DNA of 54,905 bases, taken from the NCBI RefSeq assembly GCF_020329505.1, contig NZ_JAGKJJ010000031.1, positions 1-54,905 on the forward strand. The letters are read 5' to 3'. The DNA comes from Bradyrhizobium semiaridum. Its GTDB lineage: Bacteria > Pseudomonadota > Alphaproteobacteria > Rhizobiales > Xanthobacteraceae. This document shows, in pieces, positions 38,435 to 46,650 of the stretch; positions within the stretch are counted from its first letter, which is position 1, and each line of letters begins with the position of its first letter. The notes below the pieces were generated by a model. It worked only from the letters and a program-made list of their open reading frames with translations, had not been told where the DNA came from and did no database searches. A program made the translations under genes and the position numbers.

Positions 38435-38642
38435 GTCGGGATGAGCTTGGATTGAGCTGGAGCAGCGGCGGAGGTCCACCTCTCCCTTGGGAGAGGTCGG
38501 CGCAAAGCGCCGGGTGAGGGCTCTCGCTCTCTCGGTAGACCGTAACCCCTCACCCGATTTGCTGCGCAAATCGACCTCTCCAAAGGGAGAGGTGGACCGA
38601 ACCAGCGGTCGAACCTATTCAACCTGACCTGATCCGCTTTAG
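38431..38642. repeat. Composite palindromic intergenic repeat, copy A
   Basis: A ~212-bp element filling the gap between convergent genes. Centre: CACCTCTCCCTTGGGAGAGG, GCGCCGGGTGAGGG, then CCCCTCACCCGATTTGC and CCTCTCC...GGAGAGGTGGA. The outer arms carry the GGGATGAG / CTGATCCGC motif. It aligns block by block with 42547-42764. The left edge contains the methyltransferase stop (TAG) and the right edge the SRPBCC stop (TAA, minus strand). Confidence 0.88.
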
Positions 38643-39148
38643 CCTCTCGCAGGATCAGGCGGCCGTACAGCAAGCCCTTCCTCGACGACCCGCTTCAGAC
38701 GCGGCAGCGCCATGCGCCAGTAGAACGCGGCGTGCTTCGCGCCCGACTCTGCGCCGATCTCCCAGCCGTTGCCGCGGCGCACCGGCGAAGGCGGCACCTG
38801 CTGGGTGACCGTCAGCACGGTCGCGCCGCCTTCGGCCACAAGCGTCATGTCGATGATCGAATAGGACTCCGGGCGATCCGGCAGGCCGGAAACAAGCGAC
38901 CAATAGCTGTAGGCGAGCCGTGACGGCGGCTCGACGCGGATCACGTGCCCCTTGTCGCGATAGCGCTTCTCGCCGATCACCGCCTCGATCTCGATTGGAC
39001 CGCCGATCCGCCAGTCCGTGGCGAAATGCGCGTTGCGCCACCTCTCGCCGGCATTGCGATCCATGATCGCGTCCCAGACCTGGCCTGGATCGGCCGCGAT
39101 GCGGAGCGACTCCGTGATCAGCTGAAAGGCTTCCCGCTCGTCCTTCAT
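38639..39148 (-). CDS. SRPBCC (AHSA1-like) family protein
   Basis: A 169-residue START/Bet v1-like fold protein. It shows ITESLRIAADPGQVWDAIMD, WRNAHFATDWRIGGPIEIEA, GHVIRVEPPSRLAYSYWS, and the C-terminal helix AFYWRMALPRLKRVVEEG. Members bind hydrophobic ligands; the function is unknown. I chose the ATG at 39148, which overlaps the LysR stop by 4 bases (ATGA), so the pair is translationally coupled. The TAA stop falls in the edge of the repeat at 38431-38642. Confidence 0.88.
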   Translation of the reverse strand: MKDEREAFQLITESLRIAADPGQVWDAIMDRNAGERWRNAHFATDWRIGGPIEIEAVIGEKRYRDKGHVIRVEPPSRLAYSYWSLVSGLPDRPESYSIIDMTLVAEGGATVLTVTQQVPPSPVRRGNGWEIGAESGAKHAAFYWRMALPRLKRVVEEGLAVRPPDPARG

Positions 39149-40113
39149 GTCCGCACCGGCTCGCCAACGATCTTCCACTTGCCGTCCGTACCCCGCCGCA
39201 GCGCCGGATCGCCGATCCGGATGTGCTTGGCCAGGAAATCGATGAAGGCGCGCACCCGCGCCGGCAGCGGGCCGGCGTGGCCGACATAGACCGCATGGAT
39301 GTCCTCGCGATCTCCAGGATTGAGGTTTTGCAGCACCGGCACGAGGTGGCCGGCCTCGATATCGGGGCCGATGTGAAACAGCGCCAGCCGCGCCAGGCCA
39401 ATGCCGCCCAGCGTGAGCCGGCGCGCAACCTCGCCGTCGCTGGCGCGGGCGACCGGCGGCGGCAGCGCCTCCTCGATCTTTTCGGCGCGGCGGAACGGCC
39501 AGCCGCGGATGCTGCGCGGGAAGGTCCAGCCGATGCCGCGATGCGCGGCGAGGTCAGCCGGCGTCTTCGGCGTGCCGTAGCGGGCGAGATAGGACGGCGC
39601 GGCGACGACGGCCATGCGGCTGGTGCCGAGCTTGCGCGCGATCAGCCGTGAGGCGCCGAGCGGGCCGGCGCGGATCGCGACGTCGGCGCGCTCCTGCATT
39701 AGGTCGACCAGGGTGTCGGTCAGCACGACGTCGAGCGTGACGTCAGGATGCTCGCTCATGAAACGGGACAGCAGCGGCATCACATGCAGCATGCCGAACG
39801 GGATGTTGCTGTTGACGGTGAGATGGCCGCGCGGCGCCGCGCCCGAGCCGGCCAGCCGCTCGGCCTCCTCTATATCGGCGAGGATGGCGAGCGCGCGTTC
39901 GTAGAACGACTGGCCCTCTGCCGTGAGCAGCAGCTTGCGCGTGGTGCGGTTGACCAGCCGGGTGCCGAGCCGGGCCTCGAGCCGCGAGATCAGCTTGCTG
40001 ACGCCCGATGGCGTCAGGCCGAGATTCTTGGCGGCCGCCGTGAAGCCGCCGAGATCCACGACGCGGACGAAGACCTCCATCTCGCCGGAACGGTTGCTGT
40101 CGGATCGGACCAT
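39145..40113 (-). CDS. LysR family transcriptional regulator
   Basis: A 322-residue LysR-type regulator. The N-terminal winged helix-turn-helix (about 10-70) reads MEVFVRVVDLGGFTAAAKNL...TPSGVSKLISRLEARLGTRL. The effector-binding domain follows (about 98-305, GHLTVNSNIPFGMLHVMPLL). It belongs to the group with DADVAIR-like sequence (ERADVAIRAGPL). It is divergent from an MFS transporter and an aldo/keto reductase, with a palindromic site in the 102-bp gap, and is coupled to the downstream SRPBCC gene. It probably controls that transporter-reductase pair and itself. Confidence 0.94.
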   Translation of the reverse strand: MVRSDSNRSGEMEVFVRVVDLGGFTAAAKNLGLTPSGVSKLISRLEARLGTRLVNRTTRKLLLTAEGQSFYERALAILADIEEAERLAGSGAAPRGHLTVNSNIPFGMLHVMPLLSRFMSEHPDVTLDVVLTDTLVDLMQERADVAIRAGPLGASRLIARKLGTSRMAVVAAPSYLARYGTPKTPADLAAHRGIGWTFPRSIRGWPFRRAEKIEEALPPPVARASDGEVARRLTLGGIGLARLALFHIGPDIEAGHLVPVLQNLNPGDREDIHAVYVGHAGPLPARVRAFIDFLAKHIRIGDPALRRGTDGKWKIVGEPVRT

Positions 40114-40133
40114 GATGAATTCACGTCATAAAT

Positions 40134-40157
40134 GATTGGATTGCGGCGATCCTAATC
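40134..40157. promoter_or_regulatory. Candidate LysR operator between the regulator and the MFS gene
   Basis: GATTGGAT and ATCCTAATC form an inverted repeat (one-base asymmetry) around a 7-bp centre. It lies 20 bp upstream of the LysR start and 58 bp upstream of the MFS start. LysR proteins usually bind such T-N11-A-like dyads in divergent promoters. Binding is inferred. Confidence 0.5.
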
Positions 40158-40215
40158 CTTTTACGCCGGCTTCGCTATCTCGCATCGCGGAATGCCATTC
40201 GATTGGGAGCGACCC

Positions 40216-41397
40216 ATGCCTGCTGCTGTTCTTGCCCTAACCGCCGGTGCCTTCGGCATCGGCACCACCGAATTCCTCATCATGGGTCTGCTGCTGCAGG
40301 TCGCCGCCGACATGCAGGTCTCGGTCTCCGCGGCGGGCCTCCTGATCTCCGGCTACGCGCTCGGCGTGTTCGTCGGCGCGCCGATCCTGACGCTTGCGAC
40401 GCGCAAGATGCCGCGCAAGGCGGTGCTGCTGGCGCTGATGGCGATCTTCACGCTCGGCAACGCGGCCTGCGCGCTGGCGCCCAGCTATGCGCTGCTGATG
40501 GCGGCGCGCATCCTCACCTCGCTGGCGCACGGCACTTTCTTCGGCGTCGGCTCTGTGGTGGCGACCAGCCTCGTCGCAGAGGACAAGCGGGCTTCCGCGA
40601 TCGCGACGATGTTCATCGGGCTGACGGTCGCGACCTTGCTCGGCGTTCCCTTCGGTGCCTGGTTCGGCCTGATGCTGGGCTGGCGCGCGGCGTTCTGGGC
40701 GGTGGCCGCGATCGGCGTGGTCGCCTTCATCGTGCTCGCCGTGCTGGTGCCCGGCCATGTCGGCGCCAGCGACAAGCCGGCGCCGCTGCGCGACGAGCTC
40801 GCCGTGCTCGGCCGCCCGCAGGTGCTGCTCGGGCTCGCCATGACGGTGTTCGGCTTCGGCGGCCTGTTCGCGGTCTTCACCTATGTGCAGCCGATCCTGA
40901 CCCGGCTCACCGGCTTCTCCGATGCCGCGGTGTCGCCGATCCTCTTGGTGTTCGGCGCCGGCCTTGCGATCGGCAATGTCGCGGGCGGGCGGCTCGCCGA
41001 CAAGGGGCTGGCGCGTGCGCTGATCATCACGCTCGGTGGTCTCGCCGCCGTCCTCGTCGCGCTCGCCGCTGTCATCTCGGTCAAGGCGCTTGCCGTGGCG
41101 CTGCTGTTCATCCTTGGCATCGCCGCCTTCGCAACCGTCGCGCCGCTGCAGCTTCGCGTGCTCGAAGCCGCCGGCGTCGAAGGGCGCACGCTGGCCTCGA
41201 GCCTGAACATCGCGGCCTTCAATCTCGGCAATGCGCTCGGCGCCTGGGCCGGCGGGATCACCATCGATCGCGGCCTCGGCCTTGGCGCGCTGCCGCTGGT
41301 GGCGGCCGTGATCACCGCGGTCGGCCTGCTGCTCGCGGTGTGGAGCCTGCGGCTCGATCGGCCCGCCGTTCTCGCCGCGCAGTGCCCGGCGGAATAA
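40216..41397 (+). CDS. MFS transporter, AraJ/NepI-like efflux type
   Basis: A 393-residue inner-membrane protein with about 12 hydrophobic segments. The N-terminus ALTAGAFGIGTTEFLIMGLL and SVSAAGLLISGYALGVFVGA match the arabinose-efflux/chloramphenicol-resistance-like DHA1 group. Motif A-like RKMPRKAVLLALM follows. It probably exports sugars, purine nucleosides or drugs; the substrate is unknown. I chose the ATG at 40216, preceded by GGGAGCG; an ATG at 40192 is in frame. It is divergent from LysR and co-directional with an AKR gene 24 bp downstream. Confidence 0.93.
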   Translation: MPAAVLALTAGAFGIGTTEFLIMGLLLQVAADMQVSVSAAGLLISGYALGVFVGAPILTLATRKMPRKAVLLALMAIFTLGNAACALAPSYALLMAARILTSLAHGTFFGVGSVVATSLVAEDKRASAIATMFIGLTVATLLGVPFGAWFGLMLGWRAAFWAVAAIGVVAFIVLAVLVPGHVGASDKPAPLRDELAVLGRPQVLLGLAMTVFGFGGLFAVFTYVQPILTRLTGFSDAAVSPILLVFGAGLAIGNVAGGRLADKGLARALIITLGGLAAVLVALAAVISVKALAVALLFILGIAAFATVAPLQLRVLEAAGVEGRTLASSLNIAAFNLGNALGAWAGGITIDRGLGLGALPLVAAVITAVGLLLAVWSLRLDRPAVLAAQCPAE

Positions 41398-41421
41398 TCA
41401 AACATCGCAAGGAGCTGGACC

Positions 41422-42456
41422 ATGGACTATCGCAATCTCGGTATCTCCGGCCTGAAGGTCCCGGTACTCAGCTTCGGCACCGGCACGTTCGGCGGGCAGG
41501 GGCCGCTGTTCTCGGCGTGGGGCCGGAGCGACGCCGGCGAAGCCCGGCGCTTGATCGACATCTGTCTGGAGGCTGGCGTCAATCTGTTCGACACCGCCGA
41601 CGTCTATTCGAACGGCGCGTCGGAGGAGATCCTCGGCGCCGCGATCAAGGGCCGGCGCGACAAGGTGCTGATCTCGACCAAGACCGGCCTGCCGATGGGC
41701 GAGGGGCCGCTTGATGCCGGCACTTCGCGGCATCGTCTGGTCGCGGCGGTCGATGCCGCCCTGCGGCGTCTCGGCACCGACTATATCGACCTGTTGCAGC
41801 TCCATGCCTTCGATGCCTTCACGCCGGTCGACGAGGTGCTGGCGACGCTCGATGCGCTGGTGCGGGCCGGCAAGCTGCGCTATGTCGGCGCCTCGAATTT
41901 CTCCGGCTGGCACCTGATGAAGTCGCTCGCCGTCGCCGAACGGCATGGCTGGCCGCGCTATGTCGCGCATCAGGTCTATTATTCGCTGGTCGGCCGCGAC
42001 TATGAATCGGAGTTGATGCCGCTTGCGCTCGACCAGGGCGTCGGCGCCCTGGTCTGGAGCCCGCTCGGCTGGGGCCGGCTCACCGGCAAGATCAGGCGCG
42101 GCCAGCCGTTGCCGAAGGGCAGCCGGCTGCACGAGACCGCGCAGTTCGGCCCGCCGGTCGATGACGACAGGCTCTACGCGATCGTCGACGCGCTGGATGC
42201 CGTCGCCGCCGAGACCGGCCGCAGCGTGCCGCAGATCGCGATCGCATGGCTGCTGGCGCGGCCCAGCGTGTCGTCGGTGATCATCGGCGCGCGCGACGAG
42301 GCGCAGCTGCGTGACAATCTCGGCGCGTTCGGATGGTCGCTGTCACCGGACCAGATCGCGCGCCTCGACCAGGCCAGCGCGGTGATGCCGGCCTATCCGT
42401 ATTATCCCTATCGTATCCAGGACGGCTTTGCGCGGCTCAACCCGCCATCGGTGTGA
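41422..42456 (+). CDS. Aldo/keto reductase
   Basis: A 344-residue (beta/alpha)8 oxidoreductase. The catalytic tetrad is complete: Asp57 and Tyr62 in LFDTADVYSNG, Lys87 in VLISTKTGLP, and His128 in LLQLHAFDAF. NADPH-binding residues are suggested by SVIIGARDEAQLRDNLGA near the C-terminus. It resembles the YajO/AKR11-13-like group with broad substrates. RBS AAGGAG precedes the ATG. It is co-transcribed with the MFS gene, probably under LysR control. Confidence 0.95.
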   Translation: MDYRNLGISGLKVPVLSFGTGTFGGQGPLFSAWGRSDAGEARRLIDICLEAGVNLFDTADVYSNGASEEILGAAIKGRRDKVLISTKTGLPMGEGPLDAGTSRHRLVAAVDAALRRLGTDYIDLLQLHAFDAFTPVDEVLATLDALVRAGKLRYVGASNFSGWHLMKSLAVAERHGWPRYVAHQVYYSLVGRDYESELMPLALDQGVGALVWSPLGWGRLTGKIRRGQPLPKGSRLHETAQFGPPVDDDRLYAIVDALDAVAAETGRSVPQIAIAWLLARPSVSSVIIGARDEAQLRDNLGAFGWSLSPDQIARLDQASAVMPAYPYYPYRIQDGFARLNPPSV

Positions 42457-42546
42457 GGCCGGCGCAATGGTGCCCGTGCTCGTCTCGGCGCTGCCGCGCA
42501 CGCCGAACATCCCGCAGCGGGAACGTGCTGCGAATTTGCCGCCTAG

Positions 42547-42764
42547 CTAAAGCACAATGAGATCAGGTTGGGTTGGAGCGGCAGCGGAGGGTTTACCTCT
42601 CCCTCGGGCGAGGTCGGCGCGCAGCGCCGGGTGAGGGGTTACGGTCTCTCGTTGAAGCTGCGGCCCCTCACCCGATTTGCTGGCGCAAATCGACCTTTCC
42701 CCGTCGGGGAGAGGTGGAGCGAACTCGCGGTCAAACCGATTCAACCTAACCTCATCCCGCTCTA
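42547..42764. repeat. Composite palindromic intergenic repeat, copy B
   Basis: Aligns with 38431-38642 over its length: TACCTCTCCCTCGGGCGAGG, GCGCCGGGTGAGGG, CCCCTCACCCGATTTGC, GGGGAGAGGTGGAGCGAAC and ATTCAACCTAACCTCATCCCGCTCTA. The left edge CTAAAGC and right edge GCTCTAA are the inverted outer motifs. The right edge supplies the TAG stop of the frameshifted gene at 42762-43033. The 816-bp gap 42457-43272 holds this element, that gene and another repeat. Confidence 0.88.
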
Positions 42765-43033
42765 ACCTCCCTCGTAGAACTGTCGATTGCCGCGCCAGCC
42801 CCGCGTGGCCCAGCGAAGCCGACCGAAGAGCGAGGTCGGCGTTTGCTTTCCGAGGTAAGGCATGTCGGCGGCCAGCAGGTCGCGGGCGTCCATGTAGGCC
42901 GCGGTCTTTCCGTACAGCGCCTCGATATGCGCCAGCTCGTCGAGAGTGCCGAGGTCGCGTTGCGGAAGTCCCGCACCTGGGACCCCTTATAAGGAGGCTC
43001 ATAGATGATGTGAATCGTGCTTGCTTCAACCAT
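42762..43033 (-). pseudogene. Small unknown gene broken by a single-base frameshift
   Basis: An ATG at 43033 (after GCGAGG, with an in-frame TGA just upstream) begins MVEASTIHIIYEPPYKGSQV, then RDFRN. After that the frame degrades into Cys/Arg/Ser-rich sequence. One frame over, a protein-like sequence continues (RDLGTLDELAHIEALYGKTA, later LLAADMPYLGKQ and GWRGNRQFYEGG) and ends at TAG 42764-42762. One missing base near 42965 would explain the break and restore about 91 residues. I do not recognise the family. A sequencing error is the main alternative. Confidence 0.45.
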
Positions 43034-43162
43034 GGCTCACCTCGCACCAAGCGCTCGCGCAGGTTGAAGTTTAGCAAGCCAGGTTATGAAACGGTTGAGG
43101 TCTATGGAGCGACGTGACCGAATAGAGCGAGATGTCTGCTACGGGCCCTTGGCGGCCCCTTT

Positions 43163-43249
43163 TTGCCCAGCGACGTGTCAAGCTGCCTTGTCGAGCGTCG
43201 GCAGCCGCCCGCTCCTTTGCATGGGGTTGTTTTCGTCATTTTGGCAGCG
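43163..43249. repeat. Dispersed intergenic repeat, copy 2 (partner at 6926-7000)
   Basis: Shares CGACGTGTCAAGCTGC, then CTCCTTTGCATGGGGTTGTT and CATTTTGGCAGCG with the copy at 6926-7000. The middle is about a dozen bases longer here. It ends 23 bp before the stop of the minus-strand threonine-synthase-like gene, the same placement and orientation relative to a gene end as copy 1. Confidence 0.82.
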
Positions 43250-43272
43250 AGGCACCTGCGACGGCAGTTCCC

Positions 43273-44406
43273 CTAGGTCGCTCCCAGCAGCTCCGTGATC
43301 AGCGATGCCGCCTTGATCCCCGTCCCGGTGATAATGACGACGGTGCGCTCGCTGGTGCGGATCGCACCGCGCGCGCTGAGCACGTCGAGCGCGGCGGCTG
43401 CAGAGGCCGACGTCGGCTCGACGAACAGGCCGGTCTGCGCCATCCGCTTCAGCGCCGCGATGAGGCTGTCTTCGGGGATCGCGACCGTGCCGCCGCCGCT
43501 CTCGCGCAGTGCCGCGATCATCTGCTTCAGCCGCAGCGGATGCTTGATCGCGGTGCCCTCGGCAATGGTCTTGCGGACCTCGCGGCTGACTGGCGTGTCG
43601 ACACCGGCGGTGAAGCTGGCATCGACCGGCGAGCAGTTCAGCGGCTGCGAGGCGAACAGCCGCGGTAGCCGCGCGATCTGGCCCGCCCTGAGCAGTTCCT
43701 TGAAGCCGATATAGCAGCCGAGCAGGCTGCTGCCGGCGCCGACCGGCATGATGACGTTGTCCGGCGCGGTGAAGCCGCAATCCTCCCAGATCTCGTAGGC
43801 CAGCGACTTGGTGCCCTGCAGGAAGAACGGCTGCCAGTTGTGGCTGGAGTAGAAGGTCTGTTTCGACTGGCGGATCGCTTCCGCCTCGGATTCCTCGCGC
43901 GGGCCCTCGACCAGTTGCACCTCGGCGCCGAAGGCGTGCATCTGCGCGACCTTCATCGGCGAGGTCGTGGCGGGCGCAAGGATTTTCACCCGCATGCCGC
44001 CTGCCGCGCCGTAGGCCGAGACCGATGCGCCGCCATTGCCGGAGCTGTCCTCGAGCACAGCGTCGACGCCGAGCTGACGCAGGAATGACAGCATCACCGT
44101 GGTGCCGCGATCCTTGAAGCTCGCGGTCGGATTGAACCATTCGAGCTTGAACTGCGGCCGCAACTCGCCCCACGCCTTCTCGACCAGCGGCGTGCAGCCT
44201 TCACCCATCGTGATCGGCTGCCCGATCTCGACCGGCAGGGCGGCCCGATAGCGCCACAGCGAGCGCGTGCCGCGATCGACGTCGTCGCGCGAGATGCCGG
44301 CTAGCGGCGTCACCAGCAGCGGCTTGCCGTCATCGGAACACCAGCGCGGAATATCCAGCGGATAGAGCTTCCCGTTGAGCGGGTCGATATAGCTTGGCGA
44401 GGACAT
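43273..44406 (-). CDS. Threonine synthase-like PLP-dependent enzyme
   Basis: A 377-residue fold-type II PLP enzyme. The Schiff-base Lys is in the conserved WFNPTASFKDRGTTVM, the PLP-phosphate loop corresponds to SSGNGGASVSAYGAAGG and VGAGSSLLGCY, and TGTGIKAASL lies near the end. Threonine synthase (O-phosphohomoserine to threonine) is the best match. The N-terminal cysteine-rich segment of many threonine synthases is reduced to one Cys, so another lyase or ligase of the family remains possible. It is 30 bp downstream of the acetoacetyl-CoA synthetase gene on the same strand, so the two are probably co-transcribed. Confidence 0.85.
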   Translation of the reverse strand: MSSPSYIDPLNGKLYPLDIPRWCSDDGKPLLVTPLAGISRDDVDRGTRSLWRYRAALPVEIGQPITMGEGCTPLVEKAWGELRPQFKLEWFNPTASFKDRGTTVMLSFLRQLGVDAVLEDSSGNGGASVSAYGAAGGMRVKILAPATTSPMKVAQMHAFGAEVQLVEGPREESEAEAIRQSKQTFYSSHNWQPFFLQGTKSLAYEIWEDCGFTAPDNVIMPVGAGSSLLGCYIGFKELLRAGQIARLPRLFASQPLNCSPVDASFTAGVDTPVSREVRKTIAEGTAIKHPLRLKQMIAALRESGGGTVAIPEDSLIAALKRMAQTGLFVEPTSASAAAALDVLSARGAIRTSERTVVIITGTGIKAASLITELLGAT

Positions 44407-44436
44407 GTGGTGTTCCTGGGAATCGCGGCGCCGGCG

Positions 44437-46482
44437 CTACGCCGCGCCGGCCTGCTTGTTCAGATAGCTCTTGGCGAAGTCGAGATACCAATCGAGGCAG
44501 CCGGGATTGGCCATCGCATCCCGGTTGATGACCTTCTCGATCGCGTGGCCGAGCAGCAGCTTCTTGACCGGCAGCTCCTGTTTCTTGCCGGACAGCGTGC
44601 GCGGAATCTCTGCCACCGCAAAGATGTCGTTGGGCAGGAAGCGGCGCGACAGGCCGGCCTCGACCGCCTTGTTGATCTTTGCCTTCATCGCCGCATCCAG
44701 CGCGATACCCTCACGCAGCACCACGAACAACGGCATGTAGCTGTCGCGGCCGAGATATTCGAGATCGACCACCAGCGAATCCAGCACCTCGGGCAGCGCT
44801 TCGATCGCCGAATAGAGTTCGCTGGTGCCCATGCGGAGGCCGTGGCGGTTGATGGTGGCGTCGCTGCGGCCATAGATCACGCAGGAACCATCAGGGCTGA
44901 TCTTGAGCCAGTCGCCGTGCCGCCACACCGGGCCGCGGCCGCTTCCGTCGAAATTGTCGGGATAGGTCTCGAAATAGCTGGCGCGGTAGCGTGCGTCGCC
45001 GGGATCGTTCCAGAACCTGAGCGGCATCGAGGGCAGCGGCTCGGTGCAGACGAGTTCGCCGACCTCGTCTATCACGGCGCGGCCCTGTTCGTCGAAGGCT
45101 TCCACCGCGCAGCCGAGCAGGCGGCACTGCATGGTGCCGGCCTGCTGCGGCAGCTCGCGATTGCCGCCGATGAAGGCGCCGGCAAAGTCGGTGCCGCCGG
45201 AAATGTTGGCCCACCACATCTCGGCCTGTGCGACGCTGCCGTTCCGCTTCGACAGCGCGGCGAAGCGGTCGTTGAACCAGCTCTGCGTGTCGGCGCTGAG
45301 CGGCGAGCCGGTCGAGCCCAGCGCGCGCAGCGCCGAGAGGTCGCCGACAGTCGCGAGATCGATCTCCGCCTTGGTGCAGTTGGCGAAGAACGCCGCGCCG
45401 GCGCCGAAGAACGTCGCTCTGGAATCGGCGACGAAGCGCCACAGCGTGGTCCAGTCCGGCTTGTCCTTGGATCCGCCGGGGCTGCCGTCGAAGATGCAGC
45501 AGGTGGTGCCGTTGAGCAGGCCGTTGGCCTGGCAATTCCACATGATCCAGCCGGTCGAAGAGTACCAGTGGAAGCGCTCGCCGAACGAGTTCGGATGGTA
45601 GCTGCAGCCGACGTCGTTGTGCAGCGCGCCGAGCGGCAGCGTCACGATCATGATCCCGCCATGGCTGTGCAGGATCGGCTTCGGCAGTCCGGTCGTGCCG
45701 GAGGAATAGACGATCCACAGCGGATGATCGAACGGCAGCCATTCCGGCTCGAATGCATCGATCGCGGCACCTCGGCCTGCGAGGATCGACGCCAGTTGCG
45801 TCCCGGAGCCGGTGCTCTCGCTGTGCAGGATCACATGCTCGACGGTCGGCAGCGCGCGCCGTAACTCCTCGATCACGGTGTGCCTGTCATGACGGCGGCC
45901 GGCATAGGTCACGGCATCGCAGGCGATCAGCACCTTCGGTTCGATCTGCTTGAAGCGGTCGATCACCGCGGGCGCCGCCATGTCGGGTGCGCAGACGCTC
46001 CAGATCGCGCCGAGGCTCGCGGTGGCCAGGAACGCGATGATGGTCTCCGGGATGTTCGGCAGATAGGCCGCGACGCGATCGCCGGAGCGCACACCGTTGG
46101 CCTTCAAATGCAGCGCCAGCGCGGCGACCTTGCGCCGCAGCTCCGGCCAGCTCGTCTCCACGAGCTTGCCGTTCTCGCCGCTCGAGATCAGGGCCGGCAG
46201 CCCCGCCGCGTGCGCCGGCTCGACATGGCGGAACACCTGCCGCACGTAGTTCACGGAGGCGCCGGGAAACCACACCGCGCCCGGCATCTTACGTTCGGCC
46301 AGCACGGCCGAATGCTGCGTCGGCGAGCGCAGGTCGAAATAATCCCAGACGCTCTGCCAGAAGCCGTCGATGTCGGTGACCGACCAGCGCCGCATCTCCT
46401 CGAAGTTCGCAAAGCTGAGCCCGCGCTGCTCCTTCAGCCATTGGCGATAGAGGGCCATTTGCGGGACGTAAGGTGCGGTCAT
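44437..46482 (-). CDS. Acetoacetyl-CoA synthetase
   Basis: A 681-residue adenylate-forming enzyme that activates acetoacetate to acetoacetyl-CoA, linking ketone-body or PHB breakdown to central metabolism. The N-terminal region has FEEMRRWSVTDIDGFWQSVW. The AMP-binding loop is YSSGTTGLPKPILHSHGG; other motifs are STGWIMWNCQANGLL, GSTGSPLSADTQSWF and HGDWLKISPDGSCVIYGRSD. The C-terminal catalytic Lys is in TLSGKKQELPVKKLL. The length and the HWYSSTGWIMWN signature separate it from acetyl-CoA synthetase. The threonine-synthase-like gene follows after 30 bp. Confidence 0.94.
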   Translation of the reverse strand: MTAPYVPQMALYRQWLKEQRGLSFANFEEMRRWSVTDIDGFWQSVWDYFDLRSPTQHSAVLAERKMPGAVWFPGASVNYVRQVFRHVEPAHAAGLPALISSGENGKLVETSWPELRRKVAALALHLKANGVRSGDRVAAYLPNIPETIIAFLATASLGAIWSVCAPDMAAPAVIDRFKQIEPKVLIACDAVTYAGRRHDRHTVIEELRRALPTVEHVILHSESTGSGTQLASILAGRGAAIDAFEPEWLPFDHPLWIVYSSGTTGLPKPILHSHGGIMIVTLPLGALHNDVGCSYHPNSFGERFHWYSSTGWIMWNCQANGLLNGTTCCIFDGSPGGSKDKPDWTTLWRFVADSRATFFGAGAAFFANCTKAEIDLATVGDLSALRALGSTGSPLSADTQSWFNDRFAALSKRNGSVAQAEMWWANISGGTDFAGAFIGGNRELPQQAGTMQCRLLGCAVEAFDEQGRAVIDEVGELVCTEPLPSMPLRFWNDPGDARYRASYFETYPDNFDGSGRGPVWRHGDWLKISPDGSCVIYGRSDATINRHGLRMGTSELYSAIEALPEVLDSLVVDLEYLGRDSYMPLFVVLREGIALDAAMKAKINKAVEAGLSRRFLPNDIFAVAEIPRTLSGKKQELPVKKLLLGHAIEKVINRDAMANPGCLDWYLDFAKSYLNKQAGAA

Positions 46483-46650
46483 GGTCGTTTCCGGATTGTC
46501 TTTGTCGTGGCCTTGCGGCGGTGGCTTGCGGCCCTCTCTAACATGGTGTTGCGCGCATGGGGAACGCGGCCGGTCAGCATATTCTTACCACCGGCGGGCA
46601 TGTTATGCCGTAAGCAGGACGCCGCACCTGATTCTGCGCAGGACCCGCGA

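Noticed and set aside
44407..46650. Plus-strand open frames opposite acetoacetyl-CoA synthetase, including the long 5' extension of the GH3 frame
   Set aside because: The opposite strand encodes a full conserved enzyme; the GH3 family match begins only at 46651.
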